Source of the DNA: Streptomyces bauhiniae
GTDB lineage: Bacteria; Actinomycetota; Actinomycetes; Streptomycetales; Streptomycetaceae
Direction of reading: 5' to 3'
DNA: 64,000 nt
NCBI RefSeq assembly: GCF_004784475.1
Contig: NZ_SRRT01000003.1
Coordinates: 558,001-622,000 of the forward strand
How positions within the stretch are numbered: position 1 is the stretch's first letter; every line of letters starts with the position of its first letter. Shown here one piece after another: positions 15,273 through 23,912 of this stretch. The notes below the pieces were generated by a model that saw only the letters and a program-made list of their open reading frames with translations, did not search any database and was not told the origin of the DNA. The position numbers and the translations under genes were made by a program.

Positions 15273-16187
15273 TCAGACGCCGGCGCCGCCCAGCTCCCTC
15301 ACCAACCGCGCCGTCACCGGCACCGCCACCCCGTGCCGTTCCGCCGCACGCAGCAACGCCCCGCCGATCGCGTCGAGTTCGAGGGCGCGACCCGCCTCCG
15401 CGTCCCGTTGCATCGAGGACTTCGCCGCCGCCGGGAACAGGTCGTAGCGGGCGAGGGCCCCGGCCGGGTCCGCCGGGACGCCGCAGGCGCGGGCGACCGC
15501 CGCCGTCTCGGCCACCAGGGCCTCCAGCTCCGCGCGGTACCGCGTACGGGCCTCGCCGATCGGCACCCCGTACCGCGTCGTGAGCAGGGCGAACGGGGCC
15601 AGGAACGCCATCTTGGCCCACAGGGCCGCCGTCTCGTCGTCCACCACACGCGCCGTCACCCCGGCCCCCGTGAGGGCCGAGGCCAGGGCGTCGAGGCGGG
15701 GCCGTACCGTCGCCGCGCCCGCGAGGTCGATCTCGGTGAAGGGGCTGCCGTGTTCGATCACCACACCCTCGCCGTCCCCGCCCTGGACGCGGGTGGACTC
15801 CACCCGGATCGTCACGGGGGCGACCAGCTCGGGCGCGTACCGCGTACGCAGCGACGCCGGGTGTTCGACGCCGTTCAGCAGCGGCACGACCAGGGCGTCC
15901 CCGAGTACGGCGGGCGGTACGCGGGTCAGGGCGGCGTCCAGCGTGGTGTGCTTGACGGTGATCAGGCAGGCGTCGACCGGCTCGCGCAGCTCGGTGTCCG
16001 CCTCCACGCCCGCGTGAAAGTCCCCGAACTGCCCGCTGCGCACCTGGATTCCGTCCCGGCGCAGCACCTCCGCCGTACCCTCCCGCGCCAGGCAGATGAC
16101 CCGGTGCCCGGAACGGGACAGCAGCGCGGCGAGAAGTCCGCCGATGCCGCCGGGACCGAGTATCGCCACCGTGGGCCTGCTCGTCAT
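15273..16187 (-). CDS. Ketopantoate-reductase-like (ApbA/PanE) oxidoreductase
   Basis: A 304-residue protein with the ApbA/PanE two-domain fold. The NADPH-binding motif GPGGIGG is at residues 10-16. TVKHT supplies the lysine usual for the second site, LNGVEH the conserved Asn-Gly, and LWAKMAF a lysine of the all-alpha C-terminal domain. This family reduces 2-ketopantoate to pantoate in coenzyme A synthesis, but Streptomyces have several paralogues with other ketoacid substrates. ATG 16187 is chosen because GGAGAGGA lies upstream. It is divergent from the DUF2277 gene. Confidence 0.85.
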   Translation of the reverse strand: MTSRPTVAILGPGGIGGLLAALLSRSGHRVICLAREGTAEVLRRDGIQVRSGQFGDFHAGVEADTELREPVDACLITVKHTTLDAALTRVPPAVLGDALVVPLLNGVEHPASLRTRYAPELVAPVTIRVESTRVQGGDGEGVVIEHGSPFTEIDLAGAATVRPRLDALASALTGAGVTARVVDDETAALWAKMAFLAPFALLTTRYGVPIGEARTRYRAELEALVAETAAVARACGVPADPAGALARYDLFPAAAKSSMQRDAEAGRALELDAIGGALLRAAERHGVAVPVTARLVRELGGAGV

Positions 16188-16281
16188 GAACGTGTCCTCT
16201 CCTACGGTCGGCCCCGACATCCGGTGGCCGCCTCGCGCCGATCATCCTTCACGCGCGCCCCGGCTGGAGGAGACTTGAGAC

Positions 16282-16521
16282 ATGTGCCGGAGTATCAAGA
16301 CGTTGCGGCCGCCCGTGTTGCCCGGTGAGGCCACCGAGGACGACATCCGCGCCGCCGCGCTGCAGTACGTACGCAAGGTCTCGGGCTTCCGCGCCCCCGC
16401 CGCCCACAACCGCGAGGCGTTCGACCACGCGGTGGACGCCGTCACCCAGGCCACGGCGGAGCTGCTGGGCAGCCTGGAGGTACGGGGGCGGCCGGTACGG
16501 GAGGAGCCGGTCGGCGGATAG
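16282..16521 (+). CDS. DUF2277 protein
   Basis: A 79-residue protein that matches the DUF2277 family: it begins MCRSIKTLRPP, has the EATEDDIRAAALQYVRKVSG core (residues 16-35) and the FDHAVDAVTQATAELL helix. The structure resembles a small three-helix bundle; the function is unknown. GGAGGAG precedes the ATG at ~9 bases. It is followed by a double hairpin that also serves the opposing tRNA gene. Confidence 0.85.
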   Translation: MCRSIKTLRPPVLPGEATEDDIRAAALQYVRKVSGFRAPAAHNREAFDHAVDAVTQATAELLGSLEVRGRPVREEPVGG

Positions 16522-16536
16522 CCGCGAAGAGCGGAT

Positions 16537-16575
16537 GGCCGTGAAAAACGGCCCCCCGGACACTCCCGGAGGGCC
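16537..16575. terminator. Two adjacent hairpins, bidirectional terminator
   Basis: GGCCGT/ACGGCC (16537-16542, 16548-16553) and an overlapping GC-rich arm pair (16550-16559 with 16565-16575) lie between the DUF2277 stop and the 3' end of the opposing tRNA gene. The A5 loop reads as U5 on the tRNA strand. Confidence 0.65.
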
Positions 16576-16607
16576 GCCGCAAGCCTCTGGCCTGCCACTT
16601 CACACGG

Positions 16608-16679
<72 letters not shown>

Positions 16680-16849
16680 GTGGTCCGGGCACGTGGCCGG
16701 GACGAGTCGACAGCCTACCTTGCCCCGGGCGGTGCCCCGCAAACCCTGGAAGAGGCGCGGGCGGGGGTGAACTGACCGGGCCGTGTGTTCGTCTTCAACG
16801 GGTGGGAGAATGACACCACCCAGGGCCAACCGCAGCACGGGAGAGGGAT

Positions 16850-18226
16850 GTGACGGCGACACCGGGCACGTCAGCAGCGCAGACCCACCCGCACCCGCCG
16901 TCCCCCGCGCGCGACGCCCTCACCCTGCTGAGCCTCCCCGTGCTGGCCGCGCTCACCATGGCGTCCGCGTTCGCCGGCGGCGGCACCCGGCGCTGGTTCG
17001 GCGGCCGCGCCGAGAGCCAGCGGGCCGAGGCACAGGCGGCCAAGGACGCCGCGGCGGCCGCGTTCTACGAGCTGGACACCGCCCAGCGCGACCTGCGCAT
17101 CTCCATCGAGACCATCTCCGCGGTCGACGACTCCCCCGCCGCCCGCCGTACCGTCGCCGACTTCGAGGCGCTCGGCCGGCGCATAGACGAGGCGAGCCAG
17201 ACGTACATCCAGGCCGTCGACGCCCAGGATCTCGACCGCGACGACCTCGACGCGGCCACCGCGAACCGCGCCCGTACCGAGCTGACCGCCGCGAAGGACG
17301 AGCTGGTGCGGGTCAAGGGCGAGCTGGACCGCTTCGCCACCTCCCTCGGCCCCCTCCTCGGCAGCGCCGAGACCCGGCTCGCCCGGCTCGCGCCCGCGGT
17401 CGAGCGCGCCCGGCAGGCCCTGCTCGGCGCGAGCAACGCCCTGGACGCCGTACGCGAGAAGCGGCTGAACGCCGACGACCTGGCCGCCCGCCTCGCCGCC
17501 CTCTCCCCCGAGCTGACCCGGCTCAACCAGGGCGCCGGACAGCACGGCGTGGCGGCCACACTGGAGCGGGCCGAGCGGGTGCAGCGGGAGGCCGGGGCGA
17601 TCCGGGCCGAGGCCGAGCGGCTGCCGGAGCGCGCCGCCGAGATCGACCGCCGCCTGGTCAGCCTGAGCACCCGCGCCCAGGCCCTGACCACCCGCAGCGG
17701 CCAGGTCGAGCCGGTGCTGAGCGAGCTGCGGCGCCGGTTCTCGGCCGCCTGCTGGCAGGACCTCCAGCACGTCCCCGAGCAGGCCGCCGAGAACGTCCAC
17801 CAGGCCGAGCGCAAGCTGACCGAGGCCCGCGCCGCGCGGGAGGCCCAGCGCTGGCCGGACGCCACCTCACTGCTGTCGACCGTACGGGCCCTGCTGAACA
17901 CCACCGACGAGGCGGTGTCGGCGGCCGGGGACCGGCTGACCAGGCTGAACGCCGTCCAGAAGGACCCCCGGCAGGAGATCGAGCGGACCCGGTTCGCGCT
18001 CCGGGACGCCCAGCGGCTCGCCATGACCGGCCGCAGCGCGCCCGACCCCCGGCACGCCCGTCCGCTGGACGAGGCGGTGGCCCGGCTGGACCGCGCGGTC
18101 GCCACGCTGGACAGCGGCCGGCACCCCGACTACTGGCACTTCCTCACCGAGACCGAGGCCGTACGGAACACGGTCGCGCGCGTCGTCGCGCAGATCCGCG
18201 AGGAGCGCGGCGGCCCCGCCCAGTGA
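16850..18226 (+). CDS. Large coiled-coil protein with one membrane-near helix, unknown function
   Basis: A 458-residue Ala/Arg/Glu-rich protein. A short hydrophobic segment (residues ~23-44, LTLLSLPVLAALTMASAF) is followed by more than 400 residues of nearly continuous heptad-like helix, with runs such as AKDELVRVKGELDRF and RAERVQREAGAIRAEAERL. It is probably membrane-anchored with an intracellular rod. The start is GTG at 16850, two bases after GAGAGGG. I do not recognise a family. It is followed by DUF4383 and FmdB genes on the same strand and lies beside the Ter island, so a link to that stress system is possible but unproven. Confidence 0.65.
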   Translation: MTATPGTSAAQTHPHPPSPARDALTLLSLPVLAALTMASAFAGGGTRRWFGGRAESQRAEAQAAKDAAAAAFYELDTAQRDLRISIETISAVDDSPAARRTVADFEALGRRIDEASQTYIQAVDAQDLDRDDLDAATANRARTELTAAKDELVRVKGELDRFATSLGPLLGSAETRLARLAPAVERARQALLGASNALDAVREKRLNADDLAARLAALSPELTRLNQGAGQHGVAATLERAERVQREAGAIRAEAERLPERAAEIDRRLVSLSTRAQALTTRSGQVEPVLSELRRRFSAACWQDLQHVPEQAAENVHQAERKLTEARAAREAQRWPDATSLLSTVRALLNTTDEAVSAAGDRLTRLNAVQKDPRQEIERTRFALRDAQRLAMTGRSAPDPRHARPLDEAVARLDRAVATLDSGRHPDYWHFLTETEAVRNTVARVVAQIREERGGPAQ

Positions 18227-18321
18227 GCCCGCCCGGCGGCGCCCCTGTTGCCGGTGCGTGTGGTGCTGGCGAGTATTGAGGGGTACGGGACGGCCTCCGC
18301 ACGCGCCCCCAAGGAGGCGAC

Positions 18322-18906
18322 ATGGCCGCACACGCAGTGCACTCGCGCGACAAGCAGTCCACCCGGCGCCGCACCGTGTTCGACGAGCATCTGCCCGTCG
18401 ACCACAAGCTGAACGCCGTCTACCGCATCGGCGCGGGCCTGATCGGGCTGTTCCTGCTGGTCTTCGGCATCCTCGGCCTGGTCGGCCACATCGGTGCCTT
18501 CAACGTCGGCAGCGACACGGTCGCGGGCCTGAACACCAACGGCGCGCTGAGCATCCTCTCCATCTGCGTCGGCGTGATCCTGCTGGCCGGGATGGTGATC
18601 GGCGGCAACTTCGCCTCGACCCTGAACATGGTCTTCGGCGTGCTGTTCATCCTGAGCGGCTTTCTGAACCTGGGTCTGCTGGACACCGAGAACAACTTCC
18701 TGGCGTTCAAGATCCAGAACGTGTTCTTCACCTTCATCGTCGGCCTGCTGCTGATGACCTTCGGCATGTACGGCCGGGTCGGCTCGTCCCTCCCGCACGA
18801 CAACCCCTACTGGCGCTCCCGGCACCCCGAGGCCGAGCACGAGGACCCGGTCCTCACCACCCCGGACAAGCGCGCCGTCACCGGGCCGGACACGAAGCCC
18901 GAGTGA
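18322..18906 (+). CDS. DUF4383 membrane protein
   Basis: A 194-residue protein with four membrane helices (about residues 36-58, 74-94, 97-117, 129-149) after a soluble N-terminus that contains LPVDHKLNAVYRIGAG, a hallmark of DUF4383. The first extracellular loop has FNVGSDTVAGLNTNG. The tail after residue 155 is polar and acidic. AAGGAGG precedes the ATG. The function of the family is unknown. It lies 95 bp after the coiled-coil gene. Confidence 0.82.
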   Translation: MAAHAVHSRDKQSTRRRTVFDEHLPVDHKLNAVYRIGAGLIGLFLLVFGILGLVGHIGAFNVGSDTVAGLNTNGALSILSICVGVILLAGMVIGGNFASTLNMVFGVLFILSGFLNLGLLDTENNFLAFKIQNVFFTFIVGLLLMTFGMYGRVGSSLPHDNPYWRSRHPEAEHEDPVLTTPDKRAVTGPDTKPE

Positions 18907-18944
18907 CTCCCCCACACGCCGGGTCCGGCGGCTAACCTGTGCGC

Positions 18945-19160
18945 ATGCCTCGCTACGAGTACCGCTGCCGGACCTGCGGCGACACCTTCGAACTCAGCCG
19001 CCCCATGGCGGAGTCCGCCGCGCCCGCCGCCTGCCCCGAGGGCCACGACGACACGGTCAAGCTGCTGTCGGCGGTGGCCGTCGGCGGCTCCTCCGCCGCC
19101 CCGGCCCCCTCGGGCGGAGGCGGCGGCGGTGGCTGCTGCGGGGGCGGCTGCTGCGGCTGA
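18945..19160 (+). CDS. FmdB-family zinc-ribbon protein
   Basis: A 71-residue regulator-type zinc ribbon. MPRYEYRCRTCGDTFE gives the first CxxC, and a single cysteine in ACPEGH replaces the usual second pair. The C-terminus is a GGGGGCCGGGCCG run that could provide further metal ligands. No Shine-Dalgarno is visible; TAACCT ends about six bases before the ATG, so the mRNA may be leaderless. FmdB-like proteins are small putative regulators; the role is unknown. Confidence 0.82.
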   Translation: MPRYEYRCRTCGDTFELSRPMAESAAPAACPEGHDDTVKLLSAVAVGGSSAAPAPSGGGGGGGCCGGGCCG

Positions 19161-19171
19161 GCAGCAGGTGA

Positions 19172-19199
19172 AAACGGCACCGGTCATCCGGTGCCGTTT
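19172..19199. terminator. Perfect bidirectional terminator
   Basis: AAACGGCACCGG and CCGGTGCCGTTT arms around a TCAT loop, between the convergent FmdB and HAD genes. Flanking A and T runs suit termination on both strands. Confidence 0.85.
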
Positions 19200-19216
19200 C
19201 GCTGCCCGCCGTACTC

Positions 19217-20050
19217 CTACGCCGGAAGCCGCGCCGGGACCACCGCGCCCCGCGCCACCCGCAGGAACTCGCGGGTGATCCGCTCCCCCGCCAGCACCCC
19301 CCGCTCGGCCACCGCGCCGATCATGGGCGCGGTCCAGCCGCTGTCGGCCAGCTCGCCGTGGCCGGGGCGCCAGCCCCGGTCGGCGGCCAGCAGCAGGTCG
19401 GCGTCCAGATGCGAGTCCCCGGCCGCGAGCGTCAGCTCGGCGCCGGTGCGCCGGGCCACCTCGCGCACCGCCGCGCCCTTGGTGAGCGGCTGCGGAACGG
19501 CGTAGATCTTGCGGCCCTGGAGCGACACCGTCCAGCCGCGCTCCCCGGCCCACTCGGCCAGCTCGCCCACCCACTCCTCGGGCAGCAGCTCCCGCTCGAC
19601 CACCAGGTAGGCGAACAGGTCCTCGGCCACCCGCTGCTTGCGCAGCCAGACCGGGTCGGAGGTCCGGCGCAGATGGTCGTTGATCTCGGCGAGCGGCGCG
19701 CACTCGTCGGCGAGCCGGGCCAGGACCGAGGCGTGCCAGTCCCGGTCGGTGACGCCGTCGACCAGGAGATGGCCGCCGTTGGCGCAGATCGCGTACCGGG
19801 CGGGCGGGCCGGGCAGGTTGATCCGGTTGTACTGGGTACGGGTCCGGGTGGTCGTCGGTACGAACACCGCCGCGTCCGCCAGCTCGGTCAGCAGGGCGGC
19901 CGCCGTCTCCGTCATGAAGGACAGCGGACGGGCCTCGTGCACCTCCACGCAGAGCAGCCGGGGCGCGCGGGCGTCGGGCATGGTGAGGGCGAGGGCGCCC
20001 GCCGAGTAGATCAGCGTGCGGTCGAGGTCGCTGGCCACCAGTACCGTCAT
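19217..20050 (-). CDS. HAD-family phosphatase of the Ter biosynthetic module
   Basis: A 277-residue HAD hydrolase: motif I SDLDRTLIYS (residues 7-16), motif II around VPTTTRT, motif III lysine in PLTKGAAVREV, and motif IV AAGDSHLDADLLL. This is the Cof/SPP-like arrangement with a C2 cap. It starts within the stop of the upstream fusion gene (TGATG at 20048-20052), so it is translationally coupled. In published analysis of tellurium-resistance-type operons, a HAD phosphatase accompanies phosphoribosyltransferases and an HpcH-type enzyme in a module predicted to make a nucleoside-like metabolite; this gene fits that slot. Confidence 0.85.
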   Translation of the reverse strand: MTVLVASDLDRTLIYSAGALALTMPDARAPRLLCVEVHEARPLSFMTETAAALLTELADAAVFVPTTTRTRTQYNRINLPGPPARYAICANGGHLLVDGVTDRDWHASVLARLADECAPLAEINDHLRRTSDPVWLRKQRVAEDLFAYLVVERELLPEEWVGELAEWAGERGWTVSLQGRKIYAVPQPLTKGAAVREVARRTGAELTLAAGDSHLDADLLLAADRGWRPGHGELADSGWTAPMIGAVAERGVLAGERITREFLRVARGAVVPARLPA

Positions 20051-22491
20051 CAGACGTTCACCGCCCGGCCGTCGGCACCGGTCGCACCGCGCGTGTACTT
20101 AGGGTGGATCAGCCCGACGCAGGTGTACGGCAGGTCGTCGACCTCCTCCACCGGCACCCCGCGCTGTTCGGCGAGCAGCCGGACGTGGTCGAGGTCGGCG
20201 CCCGCGCCCGCCTTGGCGAGGATCTTCCAGGGCACCCGGCGCAGCAGCACCCGGGTGGTCTCCCCGACGCCGGGCTTGACCAGGTTCACGTCGTGGATGC
20301 CGTACTCCTCGCTGATCCGCTCCACGGCCCGCCAGCCCTCCCAGGTCGGGGTGCGGTCCTCGGCGAGCAGTTCCTTGACGGCCGCGTCCACCTCGTCGCG
20401 GACCTCGGGGAAGCGGGCGGAGATGGCGTCGAGGAAGGCCACCGACACATCGGCGTCGGCCAGTTCGCGGTAGAACTTCGCGCCGTGGAAGTCGTCCGGG
20501 CCGACCAGGTCGGCGCGGAGCACGGTACGCGATATCAGGCCGGAGACCGTGGAGTTGAGGCAGGCGGAGGGTATGAGGAAGTCGTCGCGGGTGCCGTAGG
20601 TGCGCACACAGGAGCCGGGGTCGGCGAGGACGGCGATCTCCGGGTCGAAGCCGGTGACTCCCTCGGCGCGCTCGAACTCCTCGATGGCGGCGGCCAGTTC
20701 GCGGGTGATGGCACCCTTGCCGGTCCAGCCGTCCACGAAGACGACGTCACGCGGGTCGTGGTGCGCGGCCAGCCAGCGCAGGGCGTTGGCGTCGATGCCC
20801 CGGCCCCGGACGATCGAGACGGCGTAGTGCGGGAGTTCGACTCCGTACCGCTGCTCGGCCCAGCGGCGCATGAGGACGCCGACGGGTGTTCCGGCGCGGG
20901 CGAGGGAGACCAGGACCGGGGTGCCGCCGCGCTCGGTGAGCACGGTCTCGGTGACCACGCCGACCGCGCGGGCGATCCGGTCGGCGGAGGTGTCCAGGGC
21001 GGCGTGGAAGAGGGCCTGGTAGCGCTCGCTGGGCTGGTACTCGACCGGCAGCGACTCCGCGTAGTGCGCGCCGCCGTTCTGCACGGCCTCCTCGCGCTCC
21101 TCGGTGGGCGCCTCCAGGCTGACCGAGGAGAGATCCTGGAGCAGCCAGCCGACCTCGTCGGGGGCGTACGAGGAGAAGGCGGGGCCGCGGAGGGGCTCGG
21201 GCAGCATGGCCGGCCTTTCGGGAAGGTGGGGCTCGTGGGCGGGCACGACCGCGAGCAGGACGTGCGGGGCGTGCGCCGCGAGCCGGGCGAGCAGGCCGTC
21301 CGGGGCGTGCAGGGCGGGGGTGTCGGCGGCGGAGTCGACGACGGCGACCACGGTGTCGAAGCCCGCGCCCGCGACGTTGTACGCGTACCGCTCGCCGGGG
21401 CCGTCCGCCGGGTCGTCGTGGGCGGGGAAGGCGAGCCGGGTGCGTATCGCGTAGCCGGGGTCGTCCACGGCGAGGACGGGTGAGCGGGTGGTGGTGGAGT
21501 AGCGCACCTCGGCCGGGACGGTCCGCTCCAGCTCGGCCGCGAGCCGCAGCGGGGCGTACATCAGCTCCTCGAAACCCAGCACCAGCACCCGGCGGGAGCC
21601 GTCGGGCAGCGCGTCGGCGATCCGGGCGGCCATGCCGGGCAGCGCGGCCTCCAGCCGGGCGCGGTGGGCCGGGGTGAAGCCGTGCCGTCCGCCGTCGGGC
21701 AGCCCGGCCGGCCAGCCCAGCTCGACCCGCCGCACCTCGCCGCCCGGCACCGGGCCGGGCGCGGCGTCGGCCCGCTCGTGCTCCGCGACCAGCGCCTGCC
21801 CCTTCTCCAGCACGCCCTCCGGCAGCCGTACGCTCCCGGAGGCGGCCGCGACCAGGTCGACGCGGGCGCCGATCCCGGCGGCGAACCGGTCCAGTTGGGC
21901 GGCGTCCTCGGCGGAGCGCATGTCGACCAGGGCGACGACCACGTAGCGATCCCGGGGGTGGTGGGCGTGCAGCTCGCGGATGGTGTTCAGGACGGTGTTG
22001 CCGGTGGAGAACTCGTCGTCCACCAGCACCAGCGGGCCGTCCCCGGCCAGCAGCGCCGGGTCCTCGGGGAGCAGCAGGTGGGAGGTGGCGTGCGAGTGGG
22101 ACTCCTCGAAACCGCCGGCCGGGGTGACCCCGGTGACCGGGCGGCGGGTGGAGTGGAGATACGGGGCGAGGGCGAGGCCGTCCGCGACCGAGTGGCCGAG
22201 GCCGGTGGCGGTCTCCGCGTACCCGAGGACGACCGCGCGGGCCGCCTCCGCGTCCCCGAGCAGGGCGCGGACCCGGTGGCCGAGGCGGACCCCGTGGCCG
22301 TGGACCACGGCGGGCGACTGCGGGACGTGCTTGCCGAGCACCTTCGAGACCAGCAGATGGGCCCGCTTGGGGTTGCGGCGCAGCGCCATCCCCAGCAGGT
22401 CGGTCAGGCGCTCGTCGCCCTCCAGTTCGACACCGAGTCGCCGGGCGACCCAGGTGCCGGACCAGACGCCGTCGTTCACTGCGTTTCTCAT
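20050..22491 (-). CDS. Fused double phosphoribosyltransferase with TRSP and PELOTA-like domains
   Basis: An 813-residue fusion. Residues ~20-240 form one phosphoribosyltransferase with the PRPP loop VDDEFSTGNT (157-166). Residues ~270-450 match the TRSP region (TTTRSP at 333-338). Residues ~480-720 form a second PRTase-like domain (VSLARAGTPVGV, then VFVDGWTGKGAIT at 584-596; the PRTase_1/StiP-like family). The last ~80 residues (VPWKILAKAG to the end) look like the small PELOTA/L7Ae-type RNA-binding fold. ATG 22491 follows AAGGA; the frame is open further upstream without a start. In other bacteria these domains are often separate genes in Ter operons. Coupled to the HAD gene and 56 bp from the aldolase gene. 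Confidence 0.8.
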   Translation of the reverse strand: MRNAVNDGVWSGTWVARRLGVELEGDERLTDLLGMALRRNPKRAHLLVSKVLGKHVPQSPAVVHGHGVRLGHRVRALLGDAEAARAVVLGYAETATGLGHSVADGLALAPYLHSTRRPVTGVTPAGGFEESHSHATSHLLLPEDPALLAGDGPLVLVDDEFSTGNTVLNTIRELHAHHPRDRYVVVALVDMRSAEDAAQLDRFAAGIGARVDLVAAASGSVRLPEGVLEKGQALVAEHERADAAPGPVPGGEVRRVELGWPAGLPDGGRHGFTPAHRARLEAALPGMAARIADALPDGSRRVLVLGFEELMYAPLRLAAELERTVPAEVRYSTTTRSPVLAVDDPGYAIRTRLAFPAHDDPADGPGERYAYNVAGAGFDTVVAVVDSAADTPALHAPDGLLARLAAHAPHVLLAVVPAHEPHLPERPAMLPEPLRGPAFSSYAPDEVGWLLQDLSSVSLEAPTEEREEAVQNGGAHYAESLPVEYQPSERYQALFHAALDTSADRIARAVGVVTETVLTERGGTPVLVSLARAGTPVGVLMRRWAEQRYGVELPHYAVSIVRGRGIDANALRWLAAHHDPRDVVFVDGWTGKGAITRELAAAIEEFERAEGVTGFDPEIAVLADPGSCVRTYGTRDDFLIPSACLNSTVSGLISRTVLRADLVGPDDFHGAKFYRELADADVSVAFLDAISARFPEVRDEVDAAVKELLAEDRTPTWEGWRAVERISEEYGIHDVNLVKPGVGETTRVLLRRVPWKILAKAGAGADLDHVRLLAEQRGVPVEEVDDLPYTCVGLIHPKYTRGATGADGRAVNV

Positions 22492-22547
22492 GCGTTCCTT
22501 GCGGCTCGGGGGTGGAGAGAGGTGGCTCTTTGTACGGGGAAGGGGGC

Positions 22548-23723
22548 TCAGCCGGTCACGCCGGCGGTGAGCAGGTCCACGAAGCCGACGTCCTCGTTGG
22601 CCACCCCGAAGACCTCCGCGCGCAGCAGGGTCCGCTCGGCCCAGGCGCGGTGCGGCTTCACCTCGTTCATCTTGTTCGTGTACGCGGACCTCAGGACTCC
22701 GCCGCCGTCGCTGTCCGGCCGGAGGATGTCCGCCGCGTCGCTGAACTCCTCGTGGCTGACCACGGAGAGCGCGTGCACGGGAAGCACATGGGAGGGATGG
22801 ATGCAGGTCTTGCCGAGCAGACCGTTGGCCTGGTCCAGGGAGATCTCCCGCAGCAGGCCGTCCATGGCGTGTTCGATCAGCTTCTCGCGCAGTCCGACGG
22901 CGCGCACCTCCAGGAAGGGGCTCGTCCTGAGCTGCGGCTTGAAGACGCGCTCGGGGACCCGGAAGTACTCCCACACCGGCCCGGTCACGGTGAACCCGCT
23001 GCCGTCGGCCCGGCCCAGCATGTTGACCACGTCACCGATGACGGAGGCGACGATCTGGACGTCGTACGCGGTCATGTCGGGGGCACGGCGCAGGCCGTAG
23101 GAGGAGCAGAAGTCGGTGACGCCCAGGCGCAGCGCGAGGACCCGGTCGCGGTACTTGCCGACCGCGCGGGCGATGCCCTCCAGGGTCTCCACGCGGGACT
23201 CGCGGTAGAGCAGCTCGGGCGACTCCAGCACCGGCATGGCGAAAAGCCGCCGTCCGCAGGCGGTCTCGGCCGCGCTCAGCGCCTCCAGGAAGGGGACGCC
23301 CCGCTCCTCGGTGAACTTGGGCAGCACGAATCCGGACAGCAGCCGGACGCTGTCACCGAGGCGCCGGACCAGGTCGGGGATCTGGTCGGGCGTGCGCACC
23401 CGGACGAACAGCAGCGGCGGCTCGGCGCCGGTCCGGGCGTTGAGGGCGTCCAGCTCGGCGAACTGCCGGACCAGGTTCTCCTCCCCTGCGGGCACGTCCT
23501 CGTCCGCGATGGAGTCCTCCAGGCACAGCACCATCGAGACGACACCGCCGGCCGTCTGCTTGACGATGTCGGCGGCGAGCCGGGGCCGGGTGGCCGGGCT
23601 GTACAGGGTGGCCCCGAGGCCCGCCGAGAGCAGCCTGGCCGGGGAGTCGGCGGTGAAGGCGCACGGCTCCTGGTGGAAGAGACGCTCCCGCGTTTCTGGG
23701 GCGATGTGCCCGAAATGACGCAT
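22548..23723 (-). CDS. HpcH/HpaI aldolase / citrate-lyase-beta-like enzyme of the Ter module
   Basis: A 391-residue TIM-barrel protein of the C-C lyase group. Visible are VLCLEDSIADED (metal and substrate acid residues), LPKFTEE, PVLESPELLY (with the metal-binding glutamate), LRLGVTDF and KTCIHPSHV near the C-terminus. It is longer than simple HpcH enzymes and resembles the version found in tellurium-resistance-linked operons. GAGGGAG precedes the ATG. As the first gene of the aldolase-PRTase-HAD operon, it would supply or cleave the carbon skeleton of the proposed nucleoside-like product. The chemistry itself is inferred. Confidence 0.85.
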   Translation of the reverse strand: MRHFGHIAPETRERLFHQEPCAFTADSPARLLSAGLGATLYSPATRPRLAADIVKQTAGGVVSMVLCLEDSIADEDVPAGEENLVRQFAELDALNARTGAEPPLLFVRVRTPDQIPDLVRRLGDSVRLLSGFVLPKFTEERGVPFLEALSAAETACGRRLFAMPVLESPELLYRESRVETLEGIARAVGKYRDRVLALRLGVTDFCSSYGLRRAPDMTAYDVQIVASVIGDVVNMLGRADGSGFTVTGPVWEYFRVPERVFKPQLRTSPFLEVRAVGLREKLIEHAMDGLLREISLDQANGLLGKTCIHPSHVLPVHALSVVSHEEFSDAADILRPDSDGGGVLRSAYTNKMNEVKPHRAWAERTLLRAEVFGVANEDVGFVDLLTAGVTG

Positions 23724-23746
23724 AGGACTCCCTCAAGGCGCGCCGA

Positions 23747-23797
23747 GTCTGTGATTGCCGTGTCTGTGATTTCCGCAAAGGGTGGCCGGTAATAGTA
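23747..23797 (-). promoter_or_regulatory. Candidate promoter and direct repeats before the Ter biosynthetic operon
   Basis: Reading minus, TACTAT (23792-23797) could be a -10 element. The 60-nt leader that follows contains the 10-mer AATCACAGAC twice (23762-23771 and 23747-23756), spaced 15 bp, ahead of the aldolase start. The repeats could be operator half-sites. Confidence 0.4.
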
Positions 23798-23912
23798 CGT
23801 AGAGACGCATGTCCGGGGTTCCCGGCCGGCATGAATTTCCGGTTACCCGCCCGTGTCGGGCGGAACACCCCCCGCATTGTCGTGACCAGGACGGAGAAGG
23901 CAGGATGACCGC

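Noticed and set aside
16783..18279. A 498-codon Arg/Pro-rich frame over the coiled-coil gene
   Set aside because: Frame-shifted shadow; the true frame gives a continuous heptad pattern and has a good GTG start.
22492..22974. Upstream extension of the PRTase fusion
   Set aside because: It overlaps the aldolase gene antisense-free on the same strand, has no motif, and the ATG at 22491 has AAGGA.
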